Assembly (NCBI RefSeq): GCF_024385575.1
Contig: NZ_JANFMV010000001.1
Coordinates: 2,943,681 to 3,007,680, forward strand
Reading direction: 5' to 3'
Source of the DNA: Rhizobium sp. NRK18
GTDB lineage: Bacteria; Pseudomonadota; Alphaproteobacteria; Rhizobiales; Rhizobiaceae
DNA length: 64,000 nt
Shown piece after piece: positions 1 through 9,774 of this stretch. Each line of letters begins with the position of its first letter. Position 1 is the stretch's first letter. The position numbers and the translations under genes are program-made. Under the pieces are notes generated by a model. It was not told the DNA's origin, ran no database searches, and saw nothing but the letters and a program-made list of their open reading frames with translations.

Positions 1-76
1 AATGCCTCCCCGCTTAAAACTCAATTGAGCTTTAATGTAGCGCATATGAGCAAATTTTCAAGACAGCAGGCTCGTG

Positions 77-1075
77 TCACATCTCCAGCATGATCTTGCC
101 GATGTGGCGGCTGGTTTCCATCAGGCGGTGGGCCTTGACGACGTCGGAAAACGGCATGGTGGTGTGGACGACCGGGGCGACCTTGCCTTCGTCGAGCAGC
201 GGCCAGACCTTCATCAGGAGCTGGTCGCGGATCTCGCGCTTTTCGTCGGTCGTGCGCGGACGCATGGTCGAGCCGGTGACGGTCAGCCGCTTGACCATGA
301 TCGAGGTCAGGTCGACCTTTTCGGCAACCGCGCCTCCCAAAAAGGCGATGATGACGAGGCGGCCGTCGCGGGCGAGCGAGCCGACATTGCGCTGGAAATA
401 GGAGGCGCCGATCATGTCGAGGATGACGTCGACGCCGGCCTTGCCGGTCTCCTGGCGGATGACGGCGGCGAAATCCTCCTCGCGGTAGTTGATGGCGCGC
501 TTCGCACCCAGTTCGACGCATGCATCGCATTTCTCCTTCGAGCCCGCGGTCGTGTAGACCTCGGCGCCGAAGGCGCTGGCGAGCTGGATCGCAACCGTGC
601 CGATGCCGCTCGACCCGCCATGGATCAGCACCTTCTCGCCTGCCTTCAGCCCGCCCATCATGAACAGGTTGGCATAGACGGTGAAGAAGGTTTCGGGGAT
701 CGCGGCGGCGCGCAACCCATCGTAGCCCTTCGGGAACGGCAGCGCCTGGCCGGCGGGAACCGCGCAATACTCGGCATAGCCGCCGCCATTGGCGAGCGCA
801 CAGACCGGATCGCCAATGGAAAAGCCTTCGACATCGGACGCCATCGCCGCAACCGTGCCGGCAACCTCGAGGCCGAGGATCGGACTTGCGTCTTTCGGCG
901 GCGGATAGGTGCCCTGCCGCTGGGCGACATCGGGACGGTTGACGCCCGCCGCCTCGACCTTGACGAGGATTTCGCCGGCTTTCAGCTCCGGCAGCGGTCC
1001 GTCGGCAAGGTGCATGACTTCCGGCGCGCCGGGCGCGGCAAGCGCCACGTAGCGCATCTTTTCGGGCAATGACAC
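77..1075 (-). CDS. NAD(P)H quinone oxidoreductase, PIG3-like
   Basis: This 332-residue protein belongs to the medium-chain dehydrogenase/reductase superfamily. The N-terminal GroES-like half contains LGLEVAGTV. The Rossmann half carries the cofactor loop [15 protein letters not shown] at about residues 152-166, followed by a stretch containing [11 protein letters not shown] that is typical of the PIG3/TIGR02824 quinone oxidoreductases. The Cys/His zinc ligands of alcohol dehydrogenases are absent, which fits a zinc-independent enzyme that reduces quinones with NADPH in the cytoplasm. The physiological substrate cannot be read from the sequence. It is transcribed alone, downstream of the EAL protein gene and in the same direction. 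Bases 1-76 beyond its stop hold no gene that I can see. Confidence 0.85.
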   Translation of the reverse strand: MSLPEKMRYVALAAPGAPEVMHLADGPLPELKAGEILVKVEAAGVNRPDVAQRQGTYPPPKDASPILGLEVAGTVAAMASDVEGFSIGDPVCALANGGGYAEYCAVPAGQALPFPKGYDGLRAAAIPETFFTVYANLFMMGGLKAGEKVLIHGGSSGIGTVAIQLASAFGAEVYTTAGSKEKCDACVELGAKRAINYREEDFAAVIRQETGKAGVDVILDMIGASYFQRNVGSLARDGRLVIIAFLGGAVAEKVDLTSIMVKRLTVTGSTMRPRTTDEKREIRDQLLMKVWPLLDEGKVAPVVHTTMPFSDVVKAHRLMETSRHIGKIMLEM

Positions 1076-1161
1076 GGGCTAATCCCCTTTCAGGCTGCGA
1101 CTCACACGTCCTGACAGAGACTATAGGGCGCTGACCGGCGATTTCACCCGTCAATCGAAAT

Positions 1162-2955
1162 TCAGATGACGCGGAAGACGAGACCCGCGTCGCTCTCCTT
1201 GGCCTCGCCCTTGATGTCGGCAATGGCCGTGCTGATGCGGCCGATGTCCTCGATGACGAGGCCCGAGGGGAGCTCGATGACGGCGATCGAGCAGCGCAGC
1301 AACGGGAAAAACTGCCGCTCGCCATTGCGCCCATGGCCCAGGATGCCGCCGGCAGCGCGGTCGGCCTCGGAGTAGAGTTCGGCGGCGTCCGAGCTGAAGT
1401 CCTGCTGCAGGCGGGCGAGCACGGCGGCGATTTCTGCCCGGTTGCGGGTCGACGAGCCGATGAAGAAGTCGTCGCCGCCGATATGGCCGAGGAAATCGCC
1501 CTGCGAGAAGAAATAGCGATGCATCAGGCGGGCGAAGAGCGCGATCGCATGGTCGCCGGCCTGGAAGCCGTAGTGATCGTTGAAAGGCTTGAAATTGTCG
1601 AAGTCGCAATAGCAGAAGAAGCGGGTCTCATCGCCGTCACGCGCGCTCATCTGCATGAAGTCGCGGATCGAACGGTTGCCGGGCAGCCCCGTCAGCGGGT
1701 TCTGGTCCTGGGCGATGCGCACCTGCTTCTCGTTGATGATCTTGATCAGCGAGGCGGCGGAGATGACGCCGGCATAGCGCATGTTTTCCGTCAGGATGAT
1801 GCAGTCGGCGCCCTCGACATTGGCGAATGTCGCCATCAGGCTTTCGGCATTGCTGTCGAGGCCGACCACCGGCACGCGGTCAACGAAATTGGCGATGGTG
1901 CGCTCGTAGAGCCGGTTCTTAAGCAGGTCGCGGCCGTATGGCTGGTAGATATATTCCTTGAGATGGTGCTCGTGGATGACGCCGCGCGGTTCGTCATTGG
2001 CGTTCAGCACCGGAAAGAAGGCCTGCTTGGGGTTCTGGCGGAAATGGTTGAACACGCCCTCGATGCCGTCGTTCTCGTGGACGACCGGCAGGACTTCGAC
2101 CTGCTTGCGGATGAGGATCTCGTCGAGCGACTGCAGGGCAGGCTTGGGACGGCCGACCTCCTGCAAATGCGGGAACGACTGTCGCAGTTCGGCGATCGCC
2201 GTGGTCGGCTTCGCGATGTACCAGCCCTGCACGAGATCGGCGCCGTATTCGCGGCAGGCCAGGAACTCGGCCTCCGTCTCCACGCCCTCGGCGATGACGC
2301 GCACGCCCAGGACGTGGGCCATGTTGACAAGGTGCTTGAAGAGATGGCGCTTTCGGCCGCTCTTGTCGATGCCGGAGACGAAGTGGCGGTCGATCTTCAG
2401 GTAGTCGACCGGATAGTCGCAGAGCAGCTTGGTCTCGCCATGGCCGACGCCGAAATCGTCGATCGCCAGCTTGAAGCCTGCCTTGCGGGCTTTCTCGAAG
2501 AAGGCACCGAATTCCGGAACGCTGGTGTTGTCGAAGCGCTCGGAAAGCTCGAAGCAGATGGAGGATGGCGGGATCGCGTTCTTGGAAAGGTGGCGCACGA
2601 GGCGCTCGATGATGTCCTCGCCCTGCGGGATCAGCCGGACATCGACATTGAGGAACAGCGTCGTTGAGGCAAAATCCGGAAGGGTGGCGAACTTGGCCAG
2701 CGAGCGGCTGGCGAGCATCTGTTCAAGGGCGGCCAGATGGCCAGAGCTTGCGGCATGATCGAGGAAATCGATCGGGCTGGCAAAGCCGATGCGATCGAAG
2801 CCGCGCAGCAGGGATTCATAGCCGAAGACGGCGCCGGTGCCGGCCTCGACGATCGGCTGGAATGCCGTTTCCACGACCAGCTTGGCCAGGGACACCAACT
2901 GGTCGTCGGCAAAACGGCGCACGACTTCCGCGCCGACAGTCGCTAAAGCGGACAT
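1162..2955 (-). CDS. EAL-CBS-GGDEF cyclic-di-GMP signalling protein
   Basis: The protein has 597 residues in three parts. An EAL phosphodiesterase domain comes first (about 30-265), with ESLLR at 47-51, FLNVD near 101, DDFG at 166-169, LKID at 186-189, AEGVE at 222-226 and QGWYIAKP at 243-250, so most catalytic and metal-binding positions look intact. Two CBS-like repeats follow (about 280-405). A C-terminal GGDEF domain has the variant GGDDF at 493-497, so cyclase activity is doubtful and a regulatory role is possible. The protein probably degrades c-di-GMP in the cytoplasm under control of a nucleotide bound by the CBS pair. The ATG at 2955 is preceded by GGGAG at a good distance. A TTG 17 codons upstream lacks a ribosome site. 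The ligand of the CBS pair is unknown. Confidence 0.85.
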   Translation of the reverse strand: MSALATVGAEVVRRFADDQLVSLAKLVVETAFQPIVEAGTGAVFGYESLLRGFDRIGFASPIDFLDHAASSGHLAALEQMLASRSLAKFATLPDFASTTLFLNVDVRLIPQGEDIIERLVRHLSKNAIPPSSICFELSERFDNTSVPEFGAFFEKARKAGFKLAIDDFGVGHGETKLLCDYPVDYLKIDRHFVSGIDKSGRKRHLFKHLVNMAHVLGVRVIAEGVETEAEFLACREYGADLVQGWYIAKPTTAIAELRQSFPHLQEVGRPKPALQSLDEILIRKQVEVLPVVHENDGIEGVFNHFRQNPKQAFFPVLNANDEPRGVIHEHHLKEYIYQPYGRDLLKNRLYERTIANFVDRVPVVGLDSNAESLMATFANVEGADCIILTENMRYAGVISAASLIKIINEKQVRIAQDQNPLTGLPGNRSIRDFMQMSARDGDETRFFCYCDFDNFKPFNDHYGFQAGDHAIALFARLMHRYFFSQGDFLGHIGGDDFFIGSSTRNRAEIAAVLARLQQDFSSDAAELYSEADRAAGGILGHGRNGERQFFPLLRCSIAVIELPSGLVIEDIGRISTAIADIKGEAKESDAGLVFRVI

Positions 2956-3063
2956 GAGAAGGGCTCCCGGTATGAAATACATTAAATACCGGGGCAGCCT
3001 GACCAAAAGGCGTCAACAAACCCTTATGTCAACATGACAGTTTGATGAAGATTTTGCGACACT

Positions 3064-3318
3064 TCAGGCGCGAGACCGGTTGCGATGCGCGTCGAACAGT
3101 TCGGCGATGCACACGCGCCCGGCATAGGCCTTGTCGCCCAGCGTGATGGTGGGGGCCTTGTCGTCCGGTTCCACCTGCCCTTCCGCCCGAAGGCTTTCCG
3201 ACCAGAGGTGCAGCGCTTCGCGAACGACCTGGCTGCCGGAGGCATAGCCTCCGTTCTCGACGGCGGCGCGGATTTGCGCGGCCTGCTGCGGCGATACCGA
3301 AACTGCGATCATGGGCAT
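3064..3318 (-). CDS. Orphan ParD-like ribbon-helix-helix antitoxin
   Basis: An 84-residue protein starting MPMIAVSVSPQQ, with the ParD/CopG pattern: a short N-terminal beta strand, then helices containing ENGGYASGSQVVREALHLW. Such proteins are type II antitoxins that bind DNA and neutralise ParE/RelE toxins. The ATG at 3316-3318 is preceded by AGGAG. The open frame continues upstream for 77 codons, but that part has no antitoxin features and I left it out. No ParE-like gene lies next to it: upstream is non-coding sequence and the divergent betI, downstream is the EAL gene. The last 25 residues are acidic then basic and resemble a toxin-binding tail. It is therefore a solitary antitoxin or a leftover of a module. 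Confidence 0.7.
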   Translation of the reverse strand: MPMIAVSVSPQQAAQIRAAVENGGYASGSQVVREALHLWSESLRAEGQVEPDDKAPTITLGDKAYAGRVCIAELFDAHRNRSRA

Positions 3319-3650
3319 GGCTTGTCTCCTATCCCGATCTAGCGGCCGCGACCAGGCGCTTTGCCGCCGTTTGGATCCGGGCGACAGGCCTTGCGGCCCG
3401 GTGCCCGGGACATCGTCCGGGGATGGCGTTGCGGGCTTATCTCGTCTCCGGAAGGTTCCGGTGCGAGTGCCGTCCCATCGCGGACAGGGTTCTGACACAT
3501 CCTCTACAAACGCCACAGTCATTATGGTCCCAATCGAAAGGCCTGTCAAAACACGCAGTGTCGCAGCGCGTGGGCAACCGGAACAGTCGGCGAATTTTTT
3601 CTTGATTGATCAGTCAATAAAAAATATCCTGCCGCGGAAAGGACCCCATC
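3319..3650. other. Intergenic region between antitoxin gene and betI
   Basis: These 332 bases hold the promoters of two divergent genes. The part next to the antitoxin gene is GC-rich and shows nothing recognisable to me. The part next to betI becomes AT-rich and contains the BetI operator and the betI ribosome site AAAGGA. I see no RNA gene or further reading frame with a plausible start. Confidence 0.5.
3602..3617 (+). promoter_or_regulatory. BetI operator upstream of betICBA
   Basis: The 16-base imperfect palindrome TTGATTGATCAGTCAA lies 33 bases before the betI start in AT-rich sequence. It resembles known BetI sites, which are built from TTGATTG-type half sites. BetI normally releases its operator when choline is present, so this site probably gives choline-inducible, autoregulated expression of the operon. 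Confidence 0.7.
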
Positions 3651-4253
3651 ATGCCCAAAGTCGGAATGGAACCGGTGCGCCGCAAGGCGCTGATCGACGC
3701 CGCACTGCTGACCATCGGCCAGCACGGGTCGCTGAGCGTGACCATGGCGGAAATCGCCAGGGAGGCTGGCGTCTCGTCGGCGCTCGCGCACCACTATTTC
3801 GGTTCGAAGGAACAGTTGCTGCTGGAAACCGTGCGATCGCTGCTGCGCGATCTGCGCAACGACGTGACCGCGGCGCTGACGAATGCCGCCTCGCCGCGCG
3901 AGCGCCTGTCGGCGATCCTGCGCGTCAGCTTCCAGGAAGACCAGTTCGCGCCGGGCACGATCGCCGCCTGGCTCGCCTTCTACGCCGAGGCGCAGCGCTC
4001 CGAGGAAACCCGACGGCTGCTGGTGATCTACGCCAAGCGGCTGCGCTCCAACCTGCTGTCGGGCCTGAAGCGCATCTGCCCGCCCGACGATGCGGTCAGG
4101 ATCGCGGAAGGCGCAGCGGCGATGATCGACGGGCTGTACATTCGCCAGAGCCTGAGGTCGGCGCCGGTGTCGTCCGGTGCCTCCGTCGCGCTCATCGAGG
4201 ATTACCTGACGGTCAAACTGAGACCGTTTGAACGCGCGGGAGGCGCAGCATGA
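3651..4253 (+). CDS. betI: Transcriptional repressor BetI
   Basis: A 200-residue TetR-family regulator. The N-terminal helix-turn-helix spans about residues 29-57 and includes [20 protein letters not shown]; the rest is the all-helical choline-sensing domain with the BetI-typical [18 protein letters not shown]. In rhizobia and enterobacteria BetI represses the choline-to-betaine genes and is relieved by choline. The ATG at 3651 follows AAAGGA at good spacing. Its stop overlaps the betC start by four bases (ATGA), so the two are translationally coupled. The operator at 3602-3617 is in position for autorepression. Confidence 0.95.
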   Translation: MPKVGMEPVRRKALIDAALLTIGQHGSLSVTMAEIAREAGVSSALAHHYFGSKEQLLLETVRSLLRDLRNDVTAALTNAASPRERLSAILRVSFQEDQFAPGTIAAWLAFYAEAQRSEETRRLLVIYAKRLRSNLLSGLKRICPPDDAVRIAEGAAAMIDGLYIRQSLRSAPVSSGASVALIEDYLTVKLRPFERAGGAA

Positions 4254-5776
4254 CGGAACGTCCCAATATCCTGATCATCATGGTCGACCAGCTGAACGGC
4301 ACGTTCTTCCCGGATGGCCCTGCCGATTTCCTGCATGCGCCGCACCTCAAGGCGCTTGCCGCCCGCTCGGCGCGCTTTACCAACAACTATACCTCGTCGC
4401 CGCTCTGTGCACCGGCGCGCGCCTCCTTCATGGCCGGGCAATTGCCGAGCCGCACCCGCGTCTACGACAATGCGGCGGAATACGTCTCCTCGATCCCGAC
4501 CTATGCGCATCACCTGCGCCGCGCCGGCTATTACACCGCGCTTTCCGGCAAGATGCATTTCGTCGGCCCGGATCAGCTGCACGGTTTCGAGGAACGGCTG
4601 ACGACCGACATCTACCCGGCGGATTTCGGCTGGACGCCGGACTACCGCAAGCCCGGCGAGCGGATCGACTGGTGGTACCACAATCTCGGCTCGGTCACCG
4701 GCGCCGGCGTCGCCGAGATCACCAACCAGATGGAATATGACGACGAGGTCGCGTTCCTCGCCAACCAGAAGCTCTATCACCTCGCCCGCGAGAACGACGA
4801 TGCCACGCGTCGCCCGTGGTGCCTGACGGTCTCGTTTACCCATCCGCACGACCCCTACGTGGCCCGGCGCAAGTTCTGGGATCTCTACGAGGAGTGCGAG
4901 CATCTCGACCCGGTCATCGGCGACATTCCGTTCGAGGAGCAGGATCCGCATTCCAGGCGGCTGATGCTGGCCTGCGACTACGAGAACTTCGCGATCACGA
5001 AGGAGAACATCCGCCGCTCGCGCCAAGCCTATTTCGCCAACATTTCCTATCTCGACGAGAAGGTCGGCGAACTGATCGACACGCTGACGCGCACGCGCAT
5101 GCTGGACAACACCTACATCCTGTTCTGCTCCGACCATGGCGACATGCTCGGCGAGCGCGGTTTGTGGTTCAAGATGAACTTCTTCGAAGGCTCCGCCCGC
5201 GTGCCGCTGATGGTCGCCGGACCGGGCATTGCGGCGGGCCAGCATCTGGCTCCGGTCTCCAATCTCGACGTGACGCCAACGCTCGCCGATCTCGCCGGCA
5301 TCTCGCTCGACGATATCATGCCGTGGACGGACGGCGAAAGCCTGAAGCCCGTCATTGACGGCGGAAAACGCACCTCGCCGGTGCTGATGGAATATGCCGC
5401 CGAAGGCTCCTACGCGCCGATGGTGGCGATCCGCGAGGGCAAGTGGAAATACGTCCATTGTGGGCTCGACCCGGACCAGCTGTTCGACGTCGACGCCGAC
5501 CCGCGTGAGATGACCAACCTTGCCGGCGATCCGGCGCATGCTGCCGTCCTTGCCGATTTCCGGGCCAAGCGCGCGGCACGCTGGGACATGGATGCGTTCG
5601 ACGCGGCCGTGCGCGAAAGCCAGGCGCGCCGCTGGGTGGTCTACGAGGCGCTTCGTAACGGCGCCTACTATCCATGGGACCACCAGCCGCTGCAGAAGGC
5701 ATCCGAGCGCTACATGCGCAACCACATGGATTTGAACATCCTCGAAGAATCAAAGCGTTACCCAAGGGGCGAATAA
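4250..5776 (+). CDS. betC: Choline sulfatase
   Basis: A 508-residue type I sulfatase that hydrolyses choline-O-sulfate to choline and sulfate in the cytoplasm; there is no signal peptide. The N-terminus [12 protein letters not shown] supplies metal-binding aspartate. CAPAR at 53-57 is the C-x-P-x-R signature, whose cysteine is converted to formylglycine. [13 protein letters not shown] carries further metal ligands. The C-terminal tail, containing [12 protein letters not shown], is typical of the BetC family. It links the bet pathway to the sulfate genes downstream, because the reaction frees sulfate as well as choline. It overlaps betI by four bases and betB by one base (TAATG). Confidence 0.95.
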   Translation: MTERPNILIIMVDQLNGTFFPDGPADFLHAPHLKALAARSARFTNNYTSSPLCAPARASFMAGQLPSRTRVYDNAAEYVSSIPTYAHHLRRAGYYTALSGKMHFVGPDQLHGFEERLTTDIYPADFGWTPDYRKPGERIDWWYHNLGSVTGAGVAEITNQMEYDDEVAFLANQKLYHLARENDDATRRPWCLTVSFTHPHDPYVARRKFWDLYEECEHLDPVIGDIPFEEQDPHSRRLMLACDYENFAITKENIRRSRQAYFANISYLDEKVGELIDTLTRTRMLDNTYILFCSDHGDMLGERGLWFKMNFFEGSARVPLMVAGPGIAAGQHLAPVSNLDVTPTLADLAGISLDDIMPWTDGESLKPVIDGGKRTSPVLMEYAAEGSYAPMVAIREGKWKYVHCGLDPDQLFDVDADPREMTNLAGDPAHAAVLADFRAKRAARWDMDAFDAAVRESQARRWVVYEALRNGAYYPWDHQPLQKASERYMRNHMDLNILEESKRYPRGE

Positions 5777-7239
5777 TGCGAGCACAACCGAAAGCCAGCC
5801 ACTTCATCGACGGAGAGTATGTCGAGGACACCGCCGGCACCCCGTTCGACAGCATCTATCCAGCCACCGGCGAAGTGATCGCCAGATTGCATGCCGCGAC
5901 GCCGGCGATCGTCGAAAAGGCTGTCGCCAGTGCCAAGCGCGCCCAGAAGGAATGGGCGGCGATGGCGCCGTCCGCGCGTGGCCGCATCCTGCGCAAGGCC
6001 GCCGACATCATCCGTGAGAGGAACCGCGCGCTTTCCGAGCTGGAAACGCTCGACACCGGCAAGCCGATCCAGGAAACGATCGTCGCCGATCCCTCATCCG
6101 GCGCGGATTCGCTCGAATTCTTCGGTGGCGTCGCAGCGGCCGGTCTGAACGGCGACTATATCCCGCTCGGCGAGAGCTTCGCCTATACAAAGCGCATGGC
6201 GCTCGGCGTGTGCGTGGGCATCGGCGCCTGGAACTATCCGCAGCAGATCTGCTGCTGGAAGGCGGCGCCGGCGCTCGCCTGCGGCAATGCCATGGTGTTC
6301 AAGCCATCGGAAATGACGCCGCTCGGGGCATTGAAGATCGCCGAAATCTTCATCGAGGCCGGCGTGCCGAAGGGCGTCTTCAACGTCGCGCAGGGCGACC
6401 GGACGACCGGGCCGCTGCTCGTCAACCACAAGGACGTCGCCAAGGTGTCGCTCACCGGCTCGGTGCCGACCGGCCGCAAGGTCTATGAGGCGGCTGCTTC
6501 CGGCCTGCGCCACGTCACCATGGAGCTTGGCGGCAAGTCGCCGCTGATCGTCTTCGACGACGCGTCGCTGGAAGATGCGATCGGCGGCGCGATGCTCGGC
6601 AATTTCTATTCGACCGGGCAGATCTGCTCGAACGGCACCCGCGTCTTCGTGCAGAAGGGCATCAAGGAAAAGTTCCTCGCCCGCCTGAAGGAACGCACCA
6701 AGGTCATCAAGCTCGGCGACCCCATGGACGAAGCGACCCAGCTCGGCCCGATGGTTTCGGGCGCGCAGCGCGAGAAGGTGCTCGGCTACATGGAGACGGC
6801 GAAGAAGGAAGGCGCGCGGCTGATCGTTGGCGGCGGCATTCCGAACGATGTGCCGGCTGAAGGCTTCTATATCCAGCCGACCGTGTTTGCCGACGTCACC
6901 GACGACATGACGATCGCCCGCGAGGAAATCTTCGGCCCGGTCATGTCCGTCCTCGATTTCGACACGGAAGAGGAAGTGATCGCCCGGGCGAACGCCACGG
7001 AATTCGGCCTCGCCGGCGGCGTCTTCACCGCCGACATCACCCGCGGCCACCGGGTCGCCGACCAGATCGAAGCGGGCACGGTGTGGATCAACGCCTACAA
7101 CCTGACCCCGGTCGAAATGCCGTTCGGCGGCGTCAAGAGCTCCGGCTTCGGCCGCGAAAATTCGCTCGCAGCACTCGACCACTATTCGGAGCTGAAGACC
7201 GTCTACGTCTCCATGGGCCCGGTCGACGCGCCTTATTGA
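5776..7239 (+). CDS. betB: Betaine aldehyde dehydrogenase
   Basis: A 487-residue NAD(P)-dependent aldehyde dehydrogenase that oxidises betaine aldehyde to glycine betaine, the osmoprotectant. Family residues are visible: the cofactor/active-site stretch [10 protein letters not shown], the general base in MELGGKSPL at about residue 250, the catalytic cysteine in [12 protein letters not shown] at about 284, and the EEIFGPV block. The ATG overlaps the last base of the betC stop, so I start here and not at earlier in-frame codons inside betC. The gene is followed not by betA directly but by a toxin-antitoxin pair on the other strand. Confidence 0.95.
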   Translation: MRAQPKASHFIDGEYVEDTAGTPFDSIYPATGEVIARLHAATPAIVEKAVASAKRAQKEWAAMAPSARGRILRKAADIIRERNRALSELETLDTGKPIQETIVADPSSGADSLEFFGGVAAAGLNGDYIPLGESFAYTKRMALGVCVGIGAWNYPQQICCWKAAPALACGNAMVFKPSEMTPLGALKIAEIFIEAGVPKGVFNVAQGDRTTGPLLVNHKDVAKVSLTGSVPTGRKVYEAAASGLRHVTMELGGKSPLIVFDDASLEDAIGGAMLGNFYSTGQICSNGTRVFVQKGIKEKFLARLKERTKVIKLGDPMDEATQLGPMVSGAQREKVLGYMETAKKEGARLIVGGGIPNDVPAEGFYIQPTVFADVTDDMTIAREEIFGPVMSVLDFDTEEEVIARANATEFGLAGGVFTADITRGHRVADQIEAGTVWINAYNLTPVEMPFGGVKSSGFGRENSLAALDHYSELKTVYVSMGPVDAPY

Positions 7240-7259
7240 GGTTCAAAACGATGGCCGGA

Positions 7260-7610
7260 TCAGACAACCAGATCGTCCAGATCGACGGACAGCGCGGTGG
7301 CGATGCGTTTCAGCACGTCTACCGATCCCGTCTTCTTGCCGGTCTCGATGTCGGACAGATAGGGTTGCGAAATGCCCGCCGCCGCCGCCAGCGCCGTTAT
7401 GGTCAAGCCGCGATATTTGCGGTAGGTGCGGATGCGGCTGTCGGTTTCCGCGAGTTCAGCAACCAACTCGTGAGGCCATGTTTCCTCGCCCGCAGCGACG
7501 CGCGCCATGATCTTGTTGGCGTGGATGACATCAACGAGATCCTCATAATCTTCCTCGCTCAGAAGAATATAGTTCTTGCCGTCGATGGTCAGCCGCTGAA
7601 TGTCGCCCAT
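7260..7610 (-). CDS. XRE-family antitoxin (HigA-type order)
   Basis: A 116-residue protein. The first half (ILLSEEDYEDLVD) looks like the short N-terminal region of Phd-like antitoxins. The second half (about 60-116) is a Cro/C1 helix-turn-helix with LTITALAAAAGISQPYLSDI and the LKRIATALSVDLDDL ending. It would bind its own promoter and neutralise the toxin encoded six bases upstream. The toxin-first gene order is as in higBA modules. The pair lies antisense within the bet operon, between betB and betA. The end of the gene is only 20 bases from the betB stop. Confidence 0.85.
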   Translation of the reverse strand: MGDIQRLTIDGKNYILLSEEDYEDLVDVIHANKIMARVAAGEETWPHELVAELAETDSRIRTYRKYRGLTITALAAAAGISQPYLSDIETGKKTGSVDVLKRIATALSVDLDDLVV

Positions 7611-7616
7611 GTCTCG

Positions 7617-7862
7617 TCACTCCTTGTAAATGCCGCCGCGGGGGCCGGCATCGATAACCATGACGACGATACCCTGATCGTCAATGATGACGCGGTCCTG
7701 GCCGACACGGATGCGGTAGTATTGGCTACCCTGCATCTTCTTTATGTCCACGCTTTCGCCGCGTGCGTAGGCTTCCAGCTTCGCGATTATCGCCAACCTG
7801 CGTTTCGGCTGCATACGGTCGAGGCTTTTCTTCGCGTCGCGGCTGTACTGGATAGCCTTCAT
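7617..7862 (-). CDS. RelE/ParE-superfamily toxin
   Basis: An 81-residue basic protein with the RelE/ParE fold pattern: an N-terminal strand (KAIQYSRDAKKSLDRM), two helices, then beta strands ending in YYRIRVGQDRVIIDDQGIVVMVI. Members either cleave mRNA on the ribosome or poison gyrase; the sequence alone does not say which. It is first in a two-gene operon with the XRE antitoxin. A perfect inverted repeat lies eight bases before the start codon, suggesting tight autoregulation. Confidence 0.85.
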   Translation of the reverse strand: MKAIQYSRDAKKSLDRMQPKRRLAIIAKLEAYARGESVDIKKMQGSQYYRIRVGQDRVIIDDQGIVVMVIDAGPRGGIYKE

Positions 7863-7869
7863 AACAACA

Positions 7870-7888
7870 ATATAGCCAATCGCTATAT
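7870..7888 (-). promoter_or_regulatory. Inverted repeat in the toxin-antitoxin promoter
   Basis: The arms ATATAGC and GCTATAT form a perfect 7-base inverted repeat around CAATC. It sits in the promoter region of the toxin gene and is AT-rich compared with its surroundings. It is the likely operator for the XRE antitoxin alone or in complex with the toxin. The binding itself is inferred. Confidence 0.6.
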
Positions 7889-7992
7889 CTCAATCAATCT
7901 CTTCACGTGGCAGTCGGCTTATCCGACCGCTGAAGATCCTTTCCCAGCGCCCGGAATTCAGGTCCCAAGGGCAGCAGGCTCCGGAGAATAAC

Positions 7993-9642
7993 ATGCAGGC
8001 AGATTACGTCATCATCGGTTCGGGTTCGGCGGGCGCCGCCATGGCTTACCGGCTGTCTGAGGACGGCAAGAATTCTGTGATCGTTCTGGAATTCGGCGGC
8101 TCCGACGTCGGCCCCTTCGTGCAGATGCCGGCAGCGCTCGCCTATCCGATGGGCATGAACCGCTATAACTGGGGCTATGTCAGCGAGCCCGAGCCGCATC
8201 TGAACAACCGGCGGATGATCGCGCCGCGCGGCAAGGTGATCGGCGGCTCCTCCTCGATCAACGGCATGGTCTATGTGCGCGGACATGCGGAAGACTTCAA
8301 CCGGTGGGAAGATCTTGGCGCGCAGGGCTGGTCCTATGCCGACGTGCTGCCCTACTTCAAGCGGATGGAGAGTTCCCATGGCGGCCAGGAGGGTTGGCGG
8401 GGGACCGACGGGCCGCTGCATGTGCGCCGCGGCAAGGCAGAAAACCCGCTCTACCAGGCCTTCATCGAGGCCGGACAGCAGGCCGGCTTCGAGGGCACGG
8501 AAGACTATAACGGCGAGAAGGGCGAAGGCTTCGGCCTGATGGAGCAGACGAGTTGGAAGGGTCGGCGCTGGTCGACCGCCAACGCCTATCTGCGGCCGGC
8601 GCTCAAACGCAAGAACTGCCACCTGATCCGCTGCTTTGCCCGCCGCATCATGATCCAGAACGGCCGTGCGGTCGGCGTCGAGATCGAACGCGGCGGCAAT
8701 GTCGATGCGGTGCGCGCCCGCAAGGAAGTGATTGTGGCGGCGTCCGCCTTCAACTCGCCGAAGCTGCTGATGCTGTCGGGCATCGGCCCGGCCGAACACC
8801 TGAAGGAGATGGGCATAGAGGTCGTCGCCGACCGTCCCGGCGTCGGCCAGAACCTGCAGGACCACCTGGAGTTCTACATGCAGCAGCACTGCCTGCAGCC
8901 GATCACGCTCTATTCGAAGAATAACTGGTTCTGGAAGGGTGTCATCGGGGCGCAGTGGCTGTTCTTCAAGAAGGGCATCGGCACGTCCAACCAGTTCGAG
9001 GCGGCCGCCTTCATCCGCTCGGCGCCCGGCGTCAAATGGCCGGACATCCAGTACCATTTCCTGCCGATGGCGATTTCCTATGACGGCTCGTCGCCGGCCA
9101 AGGCACATGGTTTCCAGGCCCATGTCGGCTACAATATGTCGAAATCGCGCGGCCAGGTGACGCTGCGCTCGCCGGATGTCGCGGCGCCGCCGGTCATCCA
9201 GTTCAACTATATGAGCGAGCAGGAGGACTGGATCAAGTTCCGCCATGCGGTCCGCATCACCCGCGAGATCTTCTCGCAACCGGCCTTCGACCCCTATCGC
9301 GGCCCGGAACTTTCGCCCGGCCCGCGCGTGCAGAGCGACGAGCAGATCGACGGCTTCCTGCGCGAGCATCTGGAAGGCGCCTATCATCCCTGCGGCACCT
9401 GCAAGATGGGGTCGGCGAACGACCCGATGGCGGTCGTCGATCCGCATTGCCGGGTGATCGGCGTCGAGGGCCTGCGCGTCGCCGACTCGTCAATCTTCCC
9501 GCACGTGACCTACGGCAACCTGAACGGCCCGTCGATCATGACCGGCGAGAAGGCCGCCGACCACATTCTCGGCCGCGATCCCCTGCCCCGCTCCAACCAG
9601 GAACCGTGGATCAACCCGCGCTGGGAGACGAGCGACCGGTAG
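7993..9642 (+). CDS. betA: Choline dehydrogenase
   Basis: A 549-residue GMC-family flavoprotein that oxidises choline to betaine aldehyde at the membrane and passes electrons to the respiratory chain. The FAD-binding motif is at the N-terminus ([15 protein letters not shown]), followed by [14 protein letters not shown]. The C-terminal active-site region has [10 protein letters not shown] and [13 protein letters not shown]. The length matches the family. The ATG follows CCGGAG. The 750-base gap from betB, filled by the antisense toxin-antitoxin pair, means that betA either depends on read-through across about 0.75 kb or has its own promoter. Confidence 0.95.
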   Translation: MQADYVIIGSGSAGAAMAYRLSEDGKNSVIVLEFGGSDVGPFVQMPAALAYPMGMNRYNWGYVSEPEPHLNNRRMIAPRGKVIGGSSSINGMVYVRGHAEDFNRWEDLGAQGWSYADVLPYFKRMESSHGGQEGWRGTDGPLHVRRGKAENPLYQAFIEAGQQAGFEGTEDYNGEKGEGFGLMEQTSWKGRRWSTANAYLRPALKRKNCHLIRCFARRIMIQNGRAVGVEIERGGNVDAVRARKEVIVAASAFNSPKLLMLSGIGPAEHLKEMGIEVVADRPGVGQNLQDHLEFYMQQHCLQPITLYSKNNWFWKGVIGAQWLFFKKGIGTSNQFEAAAFIRSAPGVKWPDIQYHFLPMAISYDGSSPAKAHGFQAHVGYNMSKSRGQVTLRSPDVAAPPVIQFNYMSEQEDWIKFRHAVRITREIFSQPAFDPYRGPELSPGPRVQSDEQIDGFLREHLEGAYHPCGTCKMGSANDPMAVVDPHCRVIGVEGLRVADSSIFPHVTYGNLNGPSIMTGEKAADHILGRDPLPRSNQEPWINPRWETSDR

Positions 9643-9774
9643 AATCGGGGTAACGGCTGAAGTTTTTTGGAAAAATTCCGGAACTAACCTTGAAACCGAG
9701 GAACAAGGGGAGTTTAACCGCTGCTATCAGCCACTCTGCAGCAGCCCTCCAATCGCCTGAAAGCGCCATAAAAA

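Noticed and set aside
2956..3006. TTG start 17 codons upstream in the EAL gene
   Set aside because: No ribosome site precedes it, whereas the ATG at 2955 has GGGAG at suitable spacing.
4202..5725. Long open frame antisense to betC (about 500 codons)
   Set aside because: It shadows betC, whose catalytic motifs and coupling are clear; the antisense translation has no recognisable domain.
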